NCBI GenBank assembly: GCA_016758965.1
Contig: JAEPRB010000167.1
Span: 25,485-89,484 of the forward strand
Length of the DNA stretch: 64,000 nucleotides
Source of the DNA: Circinella minor
Taxonomy: Eukaryota > Mucoromycota > Mucoromycetes > Mucorales > Lichtheimiaceae
Direction: 5' to 3'
A program made the translations under genes and the position numbers. Of the stretch, positions 35,549 through 47,200 are shown piece by piece (within the stretch, counting starts at the first letter, position 1; each line of letters opens with the position of its first letter). Below the pieces are notes generated by a model that was not told where the DNA came from, did not search any database, and saw nothing but the letters and a program-made list of their open reading frames with translations.

Positions 35549-36995
35549 GTCAGCTGGTCATTCGCTCCCATCTTTGATTCTTGTAGAATTGAAAATAAAC
35601 AAAACAGAAACAGTAATCGAAAATTATGTCTAGCCCCAGCTGTCTGTTCACGTTGGATGTTTACGGTATAATAATGTAACTTGTTAAATAAAAATGGAAA
35701 TAGTAATTTGTTCTTGTGTTATATATAATACTAGTCAATAAATGCATGCAAAAGTTGCCCTTTTTGTTTCTTTGTTGCTAGTGATAAAATATCAAAATGT
35801 TCTTTTGCAATTCCATGTTATTTATTAGAGCAGCACAAATACATTTTCCTTTCAGTATAGCGAAAGAGATAAAAGTTCTTTGGTTAATATTTATATAGCC
35901 AATCAGAGAATATAGAGAATTACTACAGGTGCAGCAAAAGTCCGACCACGGGCGTGATGCGTAACATAATAAAATCACTGCATTTCTATATATTAGTAAC
36001 TTAGTTATTATTTCTTACATTCTTTACCCTTTTCTCTATTTTATAATTTCAATTATCAGTATACTTTTGTCCAGTTAGTAACACGGGTGAGTATTTTTTA
36101 TCAATATTAACTATATCAATTATATATTCTAATATATCAAATAAAGGTCTTTTTTAAGTGAATTATATTTATTACGGGCCAACGCGTGATGTGATGTGTA
36201 AAAGTAAAAAGTGGTGCAGCCTCGAAATTTTTTTAAGCAAGTCACATGTACGTGTGCAGTGATGCACCTTTGGTCTCAAAAACATAAGAAATGCTCTCTT
36301 TCATTCCTTGAAATTCTGGGCTGTAATCCTGTTGCATACAAAATGGACCCGTGGATCAGAAAACGCACACACACTGCGCGAAAAGTAAATGATCCCACTG
36401 TTGGGGTCATTGAATAAACTACTGCGTTGCAGCATAATCAAAAACCAAATGCAGAAAAGTGTTGCATTGATACCATGTTTTTGGTCGGTTTTTTTTTTTT
36501 TTGCTTAGATAGTCCCCCGACCTTTTTTTTTTGTATGATATGAAAATTGTGCATGCGAATTTCTTTTGCATCATTACGTACATATAAACAAATGATTGTT
36601 TATTACATATAACAATCGTGTTCATTTTCAATGAAAGGAGGGATTCATAAAAAAGGTGTCGTTTTTTTCTATTGGATTTTGTATATCTTTCATAATATGA
36701 ATACATCATAAAATATGCTATATACAGTTATAAACTATTAAAAGTGTCAAAAAGACATCTATATTTTATTCATAATCTAAATACACAGACGTTGTGGACA
36801 AATATTTGTATCAAAATTATAAAAACTACCTCATGTGATACTGTTAAAGACTTTTAAAAAGTTGTAAACTGGATAAAAAATAGTTTTGGCGATAAATCTG
36901 CTGAACTTTGGTATTTATTTATTTATTTCTAAGATCATTCTAATAATTGATACTATTTAACATATTATCTAATACATCATTAATTAAATTCATAG
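35549..36995. other. Intergenic; unassigned
   Basis: Mostly AT-rich. A less AT-rich island at ~36180-36440 has a 68-codon open frame without recognisable features. Nothing else is supported. Confidence 0.35.
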
Positions 36996-38110
36996 GAAGG
37001 GAAAGTGTAAAGCCACAGATAACTTACAATTGAACTTACCATCATCATCATCATCATCCACTACTCCACTCCGTAAAACCAGCATTGTGCCGAATATAAA
37101 TATGGTAACCAATCACCTGATCCCTCACCTTGAAGTAGACGAAGTGTATGACCCAATTGGAGATGGAAACTGTAAATTTAGAGCATTGGTAGTTGAATTA
37201 TTTGGTGACGCAAGAAAATATGTTGATATAAAAGATGCAAAGCTGAGACATCATTTGACAAATATTGATGGTATCTATATAAAAAGGTATGATCAACATC
37301 GTATTAAAGGAATACTCAATCCACATAGCAAATGAATGGTTCTGCGTTCCCGAAGGTGCTCAGGTTGCTTCTGACACATTCAAAGCTCCAATCGCAGAAT
37401 CTAATACATTCTCCTCTCCAACTTAATCCACTCGAATCAAAACGCACATACAGGATTTTGCTTTCGATCACGCCCACGAACAGAAATTTTTCATCTACGA
37501 GCTTTTTTTTTTCATGCCCGGCCTTTGAATTTTAGCCAAAGAGCAGGGAATTTTCGACTACGAACTCGCTATTTTCGCGAGTGAGACTCTAATTTTTCAA
37601 GAGCGGGCTTAGAAAATTCGCTTGTGGTTTTTTATTTTTCATGTAAGAGCTTAATAATTTCGTGAACGAACTCTTTCACTATCGCTCATAAAATTATTTG
37701 AGTTCGTTCATGAAATTATTAAGCTCTTACATGAAAAATAAAAAACCACAAGCGAATTTTCTAAGCCCGCTCTTGAAAAATTAGAGTCTCACTCGCGAAA
37801 ATAGCGAGTTCGTAGTCGAAAATTCCGTGCTCTTTGGCTAAAATTCAAAGGCCGGGCATGAAAAAAAAAAGCTCGTAGATGAAAAATTTCTGTTCGTGGG
37901 CGTGCTCATATCATTCTTGAAAAAATCAAACATGACGCGTGTATCCAATGACCCGAACTTATTACGAAAAAGAGAGGTATTAACTGTTGATCCTTAGTAC
38001 CCATTATTTAAAGACTCATCCAAATTTATAGTGAAGTTTTCCTTCCTGGTGATGCTGATGCTCAATCTATTTGTTCTTCTGATTCCGAAGCACTCCACTT
38101 AACTAATTAA
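36996..38110 (+). pseudogene. OTU-type cysteine protease relic, probably from a transposon, split by a foldback element
   Basis: After a likely acceptor at 36995 a frame reads KGKCKATDNLQ, a Ser-rich run, then YDPIGDGNCKFRALVVELFG. This is the OTU protease signature, with the catalytic Asp and Cys in GDGNC. The frame stops at 37335; a second frame then continues plausibly (EWFCVPEGAQVASDTFKAPI) until a stop near 37427. After the foldback element (37469-37904) a short frame ends with FLPGDADAQSICSSDS and TAA at 38108. The His-containing end of the OTU fold is not found. OTU domains fused to transposases are known in fungal and plant DNA transposons; that origin is inferred here from the basic N-terminal stretch and the setting. 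Confidence 0.6.
37469..37904. mobile_element. 436 bp foldback/MITE-like near-perfect inverted repeat
   Basis: Arms of about 205 bp (37469-37673 and 37700-37904) are reverse complements with only a few mismatches, around a ~26 nt loop. The ends read CACGCCCACGAACAG and CTGTTCGTGGGCGTG. There is no internal coding sequence. It sits inside the OTU relic. The arms are nearly identical to each other, which suggests a recent insertion or ongoing arm homogenisation. No target duplication was identified with confidence. Confidence 0.88.
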
Positions 38111-38637
38111 TTTTTTTTTCTCATCTATTTTCTCTTGAAATATCTCTTTCCACATGAATAAAAATAAACCAATATTTTATTTTTCAAATAGACTTTTTTT
38201 ATTTTTGCAGAGGGGGGAGTAAATCCTGGGTCGGACCTGAGAGGGGGCGGTGCAAATAGACGAGCCCTTCATTTATATTTAATCAGATAAGCTATATTCA
38301 AATCTCTTTTCGGAGGTTCTCTGTCTGTCTTCTTTTTCTTTCTTTCTCTCTTTCGCTTCGACCCATCTGTCAATTCTCCACTTCTAACCTCTGGTTCCTA
38401 TTCTTACCTTGGTTACACCCCTCACAACCCCGACCTGTGATTAAATAAAAAAAGGACTCTTTAGTCCCCTACAAATAAAAAAAGCTATATTTAAATGGGT
38501 TGTGTTAATAGAGTAGTCATATTTAAATAGTACATTTTTGTTTTTGCATGAAAAATTATAGTCCAGAAAAAGAAAACGCGTTTTGTTTTTTCTTCTTTTC
38601 CTTTTATTACCTTTATCGTCCCACTATTTTATAAGTT
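38111..38637. other. Intergenic upstream of the DUF1749 gene
   Basis: It contains pyrimidine-rich tracts (38330-38355) and, at 38431-38454, the 24-mer also found at 16433. The final T-rich leader ends at the ATG at 38638. Confidence 0.4.
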
Positions 38638-39646
38638 ATGGAGTTTCAAGGCACTTTATATACATATTACGAACCCGATCGACTAACAGCATTTGAAAGT
38701 GGTCCTATCGATTCACCCAATACACTTGTTTTTATTGGTGGTCTTACAGATGGTTATAATAGTGTTCCTTACCTTGAACCATTACAAGCAAAATTAAATG
38801 ACATGAATTGGTCTTTAGTTCAAGTTCAATTATCTTCTTCTTGTACGGGTTATGGCATTTCAACTCTTCAAAAAGATGCTGATGAATTAGATCATTTAGT
38901 TCGTTATTTAACTACAAAACGTAACAAGTCAAAAATTATATTTCTTGGTCATTCAACTGGTAAATATATATATATATATAAAAAAGGATGATAGTAAAAT
39001 AAACTAAATTATAAAATATTAGGATGTCAGGATAGTTATAGACACAACAAGTATGGTAAAATGAATGAATTCGTTTTAGGATATATTTTACAAGCACCTG
39101 TATCAGATCGTGAAGTGATGGAAAAACATTTACCAGATTATGAAAAATATATTAAAGAAGCAAAAAAAATGATTGATGAAGGAAAAAGTCAAGATTTAAT
39201 GCCACGATCTGCAAACGATACTCCATGTACAGCAGAAAGATTTTATTCACTTGGTGCCATTGGGTAAATGTCTTTATTTTATTTAATATTTTATACTTGT
39301 AATAATCATTAATCTCTCTCTCTCTCTCTCTTTCTCTCTGTGGGATATATTATTATATATTTTTAGTGGTGATGATGATGTATTCTCAACTGATTTATCT
39401 GATGATATGATTAAACAACTTTATAAAGGAGTGAATCGACCTATTGTTATGGTTCATACTAAAGATGATGAATGTTATATGAGTGAAAAAGATCAAATGC
39501 AAGTCATGAAACGTTATCAAAGTTTTTGTCCTGCCATTCTTAAAACATATCTTATTGAAACTGGAGGTCATAGTTTAACTACAAAAGAATCTCATCAAGA
39601 AATCTGTGATATTGTTGTTGAATTTATTCAAGAATTATTAGCATAA
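38638..39646 (+). CDS. DUF1749 alpha/beta-hydrolase (SidJ-like esterase family)
   Basis: Three exons (38638-38959, 39023-39263, 39367-39646) give 280 residues, close to the usual ~300. The N-terminal part reads LVFIGGLTDGYNSVPY (oxyanion strand/turn). The nucleophile elbow GHSTGCQDS spans the first intron with Ser about residue 105. An Asp-rich turn (HTKDDECY) and the His region (ETGGHSLT) follow. This order is typical of DUF1749/UPF0613 proteins, some of which cleave ester bonds of the fungal siderophore fusarinine C (SidJ). Substrate here is not determined. Its stop codon lies 24 nt from that of Arp8 on the other strand. Confidence 0.88.
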
Positions 39647-39670
39647 AATTTTATTTTATTTTATTTTATT

Positions 39671-42656
39671 TTAAACAAATAAAGCACGATCTCTTAAACA
39701 TCGAGCACCCACATTATTCCATTCTTCTTGTCCAATCCACATTTCTTTAGCTGTATCTAATTTACTTAATACAGAACCACCTTTCCACATTAATAATCTT
39801 GGATCTAATTCACGAGGAGCGGGTAATACTTCCACACGTTCAATGGCTGATCTTCTTGCAATAAAAGTAGATAAAATTCTAAAATCATTAAAGTTAGTAA
39901 CATACATATCTATACGCTTTGAAAGAATAAATTATTTAAATCTTTACCTATCTTCCAAAACACGATTAAAATTACTAATCATACCACCACCACCCACAAG
40001 AATAATATTTGTAAAAAATCGTTTAAGTCTTTCATCAGAAGATCCTGATGCAGATCGTATAGATTCAGCAATAGCAATATCAATTGGATATACATCATAA
40101 TTATTTGATTTTTCAGTTACTGTTGTTGTTATGGATGTAATAGTAGTAGTAGTAGATTGTGGAGTTGAATTATTATTGTTATTGGTATTAGATGTAGATG
40201 AAATTTCATTGTGTTGTTGTTTTTGTTGTACTCGTTGTAATGATTGTTGTGGTTGCCAAACAGTTGGTACAGTATTTTGTAATGCCTAATAGAGTTTTTT
40301 TTTGTTTTAGATGTATAAAATCTTATTTTTAAGTAAAAACAATTTAAAAAAAAAAGGCATAACTATACATACATGAGTTTCATCAGCAATATCATCAATC
40401 ACACTTGTACTTGCCCATACTTTAGTATGTTCTGTTTTTTCTTCTGCATGTAATATAGCAGGATAGACCAAACATAATGGAGCTAAAAAGACTTCATCAT
40501 ATACTTTACATTGAAATTTCTTTGTAGTTTTCTTTGGTGCACGTACAAAAAAATCATAAACTTGAACACTAATATCTGCTTCATTCATTGTACACCATTT
40601 TTCTTTTAATTCTTGCGCTAATCGCCAATCATAAGATCTTGATAAATTGATATCTGCATAAGGGAATCGATTGGCTAATAAGAAGGAAGCAAATGTTTTT
40701 GTAATATCATCACCACCAATAGCTATTGTCATTCTATATACATGTATATTTTTAAGATTAAGTTGAGTATCCAATGACTATTTTTCCCTCCACTTCAAAA
40801 TTATATATATATATATATATAGTTTACCGTGAATCTGTAAAGCATACACCATCTTCAATACATGCGACACTGGTTTTTTGAGAACCAATATCAACAACAC
40901 ATGCACTCGAAACACCTGCGCCAAATGTAGCACATGTAGATTCCTATATAGACACATATACAAATCATACATTTTAAATTGGTCCTGTTAATATAAAAAT
41001 AAATATAAGAAACATACCTGTTGTACTAATGCACCTCTAAATTTCATATATCTTAAAAGCATGGTAATAAGTTCACATGTATAACGACGGTTAAATAAAT
41101 CAGGAATCACCAAAACTACATTATAATCCTCAAATGTAGTTTCTTCAATACCAAGTTCAGATTGAATAGCTTCTGTCCATATTGTTTGTAAATCACCTAA
41201 TACATGTTCAATTGAATCATAATCTTGACTATTTAATGTACCATAAGCCCATGGATACATTAATCGATATTCAGGATTATCAGCAATAGGTAAATTTAAA
41301 GCCTATATATTTTATATATAATTTATTAAATTATCCTCATCTTTCTCAAAAAAAAAATAATAATATAAATTTACCTTATCTCCAACAAAATATTCTGGTT
41401 TATGAACTTTATCTACTTCTGTCCATTCCACTTTATAAGGATCATTATGATCCGGAATTGTTTCTTGATATGCTTGTGTATTAAAACCAATGACTTGACC
41501 TTCAGCATTAGGTACAGCACGTCGTTTTGCTGCTTTCATTCTCCATTTTAATTCATTTTTAATTTCACGTAAAGCATCGTCACGATGATAAGCCGAACCA
41601 TTATTATTATTTATTGATATCGATGTTCGACGTTTAAATCCATCATCTAAATCAATATCATCTTCAGGTGAAGAAAGTGGTGATTCATCATCTTCATCAT
41701 CATCTAAATCCATTTTATCCTCTTTTTCATCCTCATCACTAAAATCAGTATCATTAGTATCTTGTTGTTGTTTTTGTTGAACAACAACATCTGCTGTTTC
41801 TACTACATCCTTTTCAGTTTCAATAGAAGATGTTGTTGGATTATTATGTTTCATTTTCATATGTCGTGCAATAACATGTGGAACAGTTTTAGGAAAAGCT
41901 TCAGATGATCGACCAATACGTAAATTACGTGAACCTGGATGAATAACAATTGTATCTATCCATTCTTCTTCTGGCTATAAAATTGAATGTTGTCAGTTTT
42001 TTTTTTTTTTTCATGTTTTTGAATATAAGATAAATAATAACTTACATTAGGAGCAATGGCTTCTGAACCCATCTTATTACCAGGGAAATAAGTAGCATCT
42101 GTTTTATCATATCCACTTGTCACATTACGTGTCGGTAAAATAGTAAATCCTTTTACTGGAAATGTTGTATATTTAAATCGTGGTTGTTTTTTCTTTTGAA
42201 CTTGATCATCTTCTTCTAGTTCTTGTTGAGGTTTTGGTGAAGGAGTACGTGATGAATTTAATTTATTATTATTGCGTTGTTGTGGATGGTGTGTAGTTGT
42301 CCCGTTACTAACTTGGCTAACTTTATTACTGTTATTGTTCTTTGCAACAGGAGCAGCAGAAAAAGACTTTTCATGACTATTATTATTATTATCCTTGTCT
42401 TTCATGGTTGTAGGTGTTGTTACTGCTTCTGCTTTTGTTGTTGTTACTGGTGTTGTAGTCATATTTATAGCAGTAGAAACACCATTGGAAATAGGTGATG
42501 ATTTTTTATCTAATTGTTCTTGTCGAGGTTTTTTAGGAGATCGTTGAAAAGAATTATTTACATCGTTTACCATTGTTGTAGCTTGTCGTTTATGATTATC
42601 TGTTGGTTCTTTTGAACTCGTTGATTTAGGAGAAGGTGTTTTTCTTGGACTCATAC

Positions 42657-42691
<35 letters not shown>

Positions 42692-42843
42692 TCATTAGGT
42701 TGTATTGATGTTGTTGCTGAAACAGGAGAAGAAGAGGAAGAAGAAGGTGAATTGGGTTGATCAGTAGACGATGATTGCATCCATGAATACTTTTTTTGTG
42801 ATAGATTTCTTAAAAACGTGTTACTACTTGAACCATCCCCCAT
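39671..42843 (-). CDS. ARP8: Actin-related protein 8 (INO80 complex subunit)
   Basis: Minus-strand exons 42843-42046, 41974-41375, 41302-41018, 40943-40828, 40733-40373, 40285-39948, 39878-39671 add to 901 residues with consistent phases. Residues 1-~215 are a low-complexity Ser/Thr/Asn-rich tail with a Thr repeat from (TAG)n DNA. Arp8 features follow: WIDTIVIHPGSRNLRIGR, an acidic insert, PEYRLMYPWAYGTLN, ACVVDIGSQKTSVACIEDG (phosphate loop), MTIAIGGDDITK, and near ~815 ILVGGGGMISNF. A long insert before that last motif (Gln/Thr/Asn-rich) is usual for Arp8. Known role: with actin and Arp4 it forms the INO80 module that binds linker DNA during nucleosome sliding in the nucleus. Confidence 0.93.
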
Positions 42844-44218
42844 TGTTTTCTTTTTTTAAAAAAAAATAATTTATATAAGAGAATGTTGTGATTTGTGTTG
42901 TATTATTTAAAAAAAAAAAAAAAAAGAGAGAGAGAGAGAGAGACGCAAAGAGATAGAAAAAAAAACCCCGTTTCTTGCCGCTACAACCTACGAAAAAAAA
43001 AAGCATAATAGAAGTTGCCATAAGTTTTTCAAACGCAGGTATGGATAATGGATGATAAAAAAAAAAACACAGGTTCAATTATTTGGGATAATATCTTCTC
43101 TCAAGTAAAATAACTTGGATGATCCATGTTTACTACTTATTTGTTATTTTTTAGCTTGAGAAAAAAAAAAAAAAAGGAACAAATGTTGCTTATTATCTAA
43201 AGTTCTTGTATACGTAAAGAGTAAAAAAAAAAAAAAATGAGGAAACGATTTAAAAGGATACAGAGTACATACATAAACAACAACATAATGCATATTTCTT
43301 TTTTTAAAAAAAAAATACTAGTTAGTAACAGCTACTTTACTGATAAGAATATATATAAGTAAATATTTATTTACGTAGTAGTAACCCTTTTTATCCCTTT
43401 TTCACACATACACACACCCCTCTGTTTTTATCCCCTTCATCTTCTTCTTCTTCTTTCTAACTTATGATACTATAGATTATAGAATTGCATGAAATATTTC
43501 CTGTTCTTTTTTTTTTTATTATTTTTAACCTGCAATAGATTGATGATCATTTCAAGTAATGTTTTGCATAACTATGTAACAAATCAAATATGTATGTATA
43601 ATTTTTTATGTGGCGAAAAAATAAAAAGAGTGAATTCCCTTTTTCTTTTTTTTTTTTTTTTATCGGAATCATAAAGAAGTTGTTTATATTTCGGGTTATT
43701 TATTTATATGCTATGGGAGAGAAGAGTTTAATACGTACTTGATTATTTTAAATCGTCATCTGACAAAATGATCAAATAATTTGGTCATATTATTGTTTAT
43801 TCTATATATACAACAGTTTTTTTAGAAAGATATATAATGACAGTAGTTGAAAACATATGAATCTATTCCTTTTTTTAACATTTTATGTTTATATTATGTG
43901 CTTATATGTTTATACTTTTTTCTTATTCCCCACGTAATTATCAATTATTACATATATTATCCTAATACACTTAGACTAACATCCTCATCAACATTATAAT
44001 ACATTCTATAGAATCCATCATTATAAAAACGGACCAATTTTTTTTTCTTTTCTTTTTTTTTTCTCCTTCCTTTCTCTCTTTATCTCTCTCTCTCTCTCTC
44101 TCTTCTTTCTTCTTTCTTCTTTCACTTATATACAAACACATATAAATACTCTCTCTCTCTATCATATTTTTAATCTTTTTTTGATTAATCCTTTTACTTT
44201 TATTTTTTAAACCAACTC
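42844..44218. promoter_or_regulatory. Divergent promoter region between Arp8 and the P2 ATPase, with pyrimidine-rich leader
   Basis: This 1.4 kb AT-rich region separates two divergent genes. A (GA)n tract at 42925-42943 lies near the Arp8 start. A strongly pyrimidine-rich tract (44045-44125, with CT repeats) lies 90-170 nt before the ATPase ATG, on the coding strand. Such CT-rich leaders recur before other genes here (52250-52360, 59640-59710) and probably mark transcription start regions. No specific factor site was recognised. Confidence 0.4.
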
Positions 44219-47200
44219 ATGGCAAAACCTCCATCATTGGCGGACCAACACCATGGCAACAATGTTGATGTTCACGTTATTGATGGTAAAGCTTCCATCG
44301 AACAACAAATTGAAGTTTTTGGTAAATTCATTATTTATTTATTTTGTAATATATATAGATAGATAGTTTGATTTGTGTATTTAACTTCTTTTATATATAT
44401 ATATATATTGATAGTCCATGATTTATTTGATGTCAAGGAAAACAAATCCATTTCCCTCGAAGAGGTACTCGAGGGATTGCGTTACGTGATGCATTTTCGA
44501 ATCAAAGGAGGTTGTCAACCTCATTTTGATTCTGGACTTATGAAACGATTATGTGAAGGCTTGTTATTAAATACAGGTCATACTGAAGGTCATCTTTTGC
44601 GTAAACATACAACAACCGCAGCAGATATGGCCTTTTTTCTATTTGGTGATTTTCTGGAAGAAGGTAAAGAAGAAACATTTCACATTACTAGAATTTCTAC
44701 GCGCTTCTTTTTTTTCTTTTTTTTTTTTTTAGTAGTACATTACTATTCTATATAATAGACATAATCGATTACTAAAAATATTACAACTATTACTATTCCT
44801 ATCACTTTGACTTATTTTCCTAATTATTATATGTTTAGTCCATGAATTTCGTACCATTGTTTGTGAAAAAGATGTGTTTGAATTACGTAGTGCATTAAAA
44901 ATTCATTACCGTTGTCAACCTTCTTCCACTGAAGAACAAAAAAAGGGTGCTTTAGCCATTGTCAAATTATTAACTGAATCTTTTCCAAGAAGACAACATA
45001 TTAATGATTGGCGTGATTTAATTAAAGAAAGTGAACAAGGAGATATGGAACAACTCTTGGCATCTTCTTTAGCTAAAGAAATGGATAAAGAAAAGTCAAA
45101 AATGCCACGTTCCACAGCAAATCTTGTGGTAGCCAATACACCCAATGGGATTTACAATAATAACAATGAGCAAGTAGTGGATCCGACAACTCATAATATG
45201 AAAATGGTCATGCTACCTCCGCCCCAAGCTCTTTATTTTGATCGACCCGTGGATAAATTATTAAAAATGTTCTCACATACCCATCCAAATAATGGGTTAC
45301 CATCTGCTTTGGTACCTGCCTTAAGAGAACAATATGGTATTAATAGATTACCAGATCCTCCAAAACCTAGTGCATTAAAAATGCTCTGGACCCAATTGAC
45401 AGATTTCATGATTTTATTATTATTGGCCGCTGCTATTATTCAAGCAGGTCAACAGGAATTTAATAGTATGGCGGTTTTATTAATAGTTGTTGTATTAAAT
45501 ACTATTATTGGATTTAGTCAAGAATGGAAAGCAAGTAAAACTTTAAGTGCATTAATGGATTTAACTGTTCCAAAGGTATAATAATTGTAATTTTTTTTTT
45601 TTTTTTTTTTTTTTTTTTGCGTACGTCTTGGCATTTTTTTTTTCCTATCATTTTATTTGTTATTTTCTATTGTTGTGTAATACAAGTTATTTTTGAGTAC
45701 TTCCATTTCATCATCATTACCATATATATAAACTATTTCTATAAACTATTTTAGGCACAAGTAATTCGTGATGGAGAACAACAAATTGTTGATTCAGACG
45801 ATCTCGTACCAGGTGATCTTGCTGTTCTTGATGAAGGGGATGCAGTTCCTGCAGATATTCGATTAATTGAGGTTGCACAATTAGAAGTTGTTGAAAGTAT
45901 TTTGACGGGTGAAAGTTTGCCAGTCACTAAAAAAACGGATGCTATTAAAGCCAAGGTACGTAAAATATTAATAATACATAGTAAATATAATATATAAACT
46001 CTATTTTTTTAATATACATACTATTATACTTGATATATACGTATAACATTATTCCTAATATATATATTATTTTTTTTAATAGTCACGTCGAATTCCTCTT
46101 GGTGATTGTCTTGGTAATGTTTTCATGACAACAACTATTGCAAAAGGTCGTGCGAAAGGTATTGTTGTACGCACGGGTGTACAAACTGAGGTAAAACTTA
46201 ATTCATAATAACTTTTATTAATATGATTGTTTGGACCAAAAAAAAAAAAGACAGAAAAAAAAAAAAGTTTTGTTTACTAATAATCCTGCAGGAATTTCAT
46301 GTTACTAACTAAACTGTAATTTTTTTTATTTTATTTTTTTTAGATTGGTAAAATTAGTACTGCTATTCAAGCAGGATCAAAACGTAAAACAAAAACACCT
46401 ATTCAACGTCGACTTGATAAATTGGGTAAATACCTTGTCCTTATTGCCATTATATTATGTGTTCTTGTTACTGTTATTGGTATTGCTTGGAAAAAAAATA
46501 TACAACAAATGATCAACGTTGGTCTAAGGTACGTACAGTTAAATTTAACAATAAATCTATGACTGTTGTTATTATTACTACTATTATTATTATTACTTTT
46601 TTCATACATATTTATTTGACCCTATTTTGGGTAATTTTCAAATGTTCACGAATAAAAATAAATAAATAAAACTGACATAATTGTTTATATATATATATAT
46701 ATATTACGTATATAAAAAAAAACAGTTTGGCAGTTTCCGTTATTCCGGAAGGTCTGGTGGCTGTGACTACAGTAACTATGGCGTTAGGTGTACGTCGTAT
46801 GGCTTTCAAGTACGTAAATATAATGTATATTTTTTATATTATATTTATAGTGTTCCATTTATATTGTATATTAATTATTATTTTTTTTCTGAATATCCAG
46901 ACAATGTGTTGTAAGAACTTTACCAGCTGTTGAATCATTAGGAAGTGTTACAGTTATTTGCTCTGACAAGGTAAATATATATATTATTTCCCCCGTCCCC
47001 AACTTTTCTTTTCATCCCCTCCTCCCACCACCATCCCCCTCAAAAAAAAAAAAATTTAGCTTTGGAATAATATACTATTTCCTTTATGTATATACATCCT
47101 TATCAGGAAAGCCAAATGTCATGTACAAAAAAAAAAAAAAAAAAAAAAAAACTTAACATATGTGTTTTTTTTTATAATATAATATGTAGACTGGTACTTT

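Noticed and set aside
36211..36417. 68-codon frame
   Set aside because: No ATG context, domain or exon partners; composition is unlike the confirmed genes.
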